A program made the translations under genes and the position numbers. Of a stretch of DNA of 64,000 nt, positions 63,745-64,000 are shown piece by piece. Every line of letters begins with the position of its first letter. Position 1 is the stretch's first letter. The DNA is from an uncultured Clostridium sp. (GTDB lineage: Bacteria > Bacillota > Clostridia > TANB77 > CAG-508), in assembly GCA_900553685.1 (NCBI GenBank), contig USEI01000001.1:268413-332412 (forward strand), written 5' to 3'. The notes under the pieces were generated by a model. The model saw nothing but the letters and a program-made list of their open reading frames with translations. It was not told the origin of the DNA and did not search any database.

Positions 63745-64000
63745 AAATTACAAAAATGTAAGAAGATTGTAAGGTAAAATAATAGCAAGATAGATAGTAA
63801 AATGATATAATATAGAAAATACTTTATTTAGGTATTAATTAAATCAAGGCAATAGTTAATATAACTATATACTAATTATATTTACTTGTAAAAGTTAAAT
63901 AACTATGCAAGAAATCGCACAGAAATTAATTGATGCTTATGGAAAAGACAGTAGGTAATATGTCAATAGAAAAATAAAAAATTTTTCAAATATTTTTTAA
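63745..64000 (+). other. End of window, no gene supported
   Basis: 256 bases of AT-rich sequence. A 17-codon frame at 63905-63958 (MQEIAQKLIDAYGKDSR) has no ribosome binding site and may be a remnant of a gene; nothing else is recognised. Confidence 0.4.

Noticed and set aside
63905..63958. 17-codon frame near the window end
   Set aside because: It lacks a ribosome binding site and is too short to support as a gene.
1..64000. CRISPR arrays, tRNA/rRNA genes, insertion sequences, prophage
   Set aside because: No regularly spaced direct repeats, no GC-rich tRNA-like clusters with a TTCGA arm, and no transposase or phage structural gene were seen.

Overview
This window is chromosomal DNA from a very AT-rich Gram-positive bacterium, most likely an uncultured gut Clostridia. 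The support is near-uniform AT richness, AAGGAGG-type ribosome binding sites, many TTG starts, a sortase, an LCP protein, a BceRS-BceAB module, Firmicutes-style fab/acc gene order, and a SpoVM-like peptide that points to endospore formation. Standard bacterial stop codons fit throughout. I see no tRNA, rRNA, CRISPR array, insertion sequence or prophage.

Layout. 1-8.2 kb: the 3' end of fba followed at once by a HipA-like protein, smpB (minus), a sortase, a decayed macrodomain/SirTM ADP-ribosylation pair, a frameshifted cyclophilin, an AraC regulator, and a two-gene operon of a HerA/VirB4-like ATPase with a cysteine-rich partner. 8.4-12.9 kb: a class A penicillin-binding protein (minus) and a large anchored extracytoplasmic protein. 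13.0-23.8 kb: a type II fatty-acid synthesis cluster (fabH, fabD, fabG, fabF, accB, fabZ, accC, accD, accA, fabI, a FabK/nitronate monooxygenase-like gene) with no acpP. 23.9-33.7 kb: patatin, CmpB-like membrane protein, small genes including spoVM, rpmB (minus), rpmE, a D,D-carboxypeptidase, pfkA and tig. 34-46.4 kb: clpP-clpX, a small gene of atypical base composition, RluA-type pseudouridine synthase (minus), Nudix, MFS, HD, thioesterase, SprT-like, COG0523 GTPase, Cmk-like kinase, LCP protein, BI-1 protein and a broken Nudix gene.

46.4-63.7 kb is a transport and envelope-stress region: a TetR regulator with two operator copies in its own promoter followed by a heterodimeric ABC exporter; an ECF sigma/anti-sigma pair; a membrane-anchored HExxH protein with a small membrane partner; a BspA-type leucine-rich repeat protein; a remnant of an ABC-2 permease; a NatAB-like ABC transporter; and a complete BceRS-BceAB antimicrobial-peptide sensing and resistance module with a recognisable BceR box and a 53-residue membrane protein overlapping the permease end.

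The most notable items are the uncharacterised ATPase/cysteine-rich pair, the membrane metallopeptidase pair, spoVM and other genes shorter than about 60 codons, the ADP-ribosylation operon remnant, the fabZ hairpin between ribosome binding site and start, a hairpin-embedded minigene upstream of clpP, and a small gene of foreign-looking composition after clpX.
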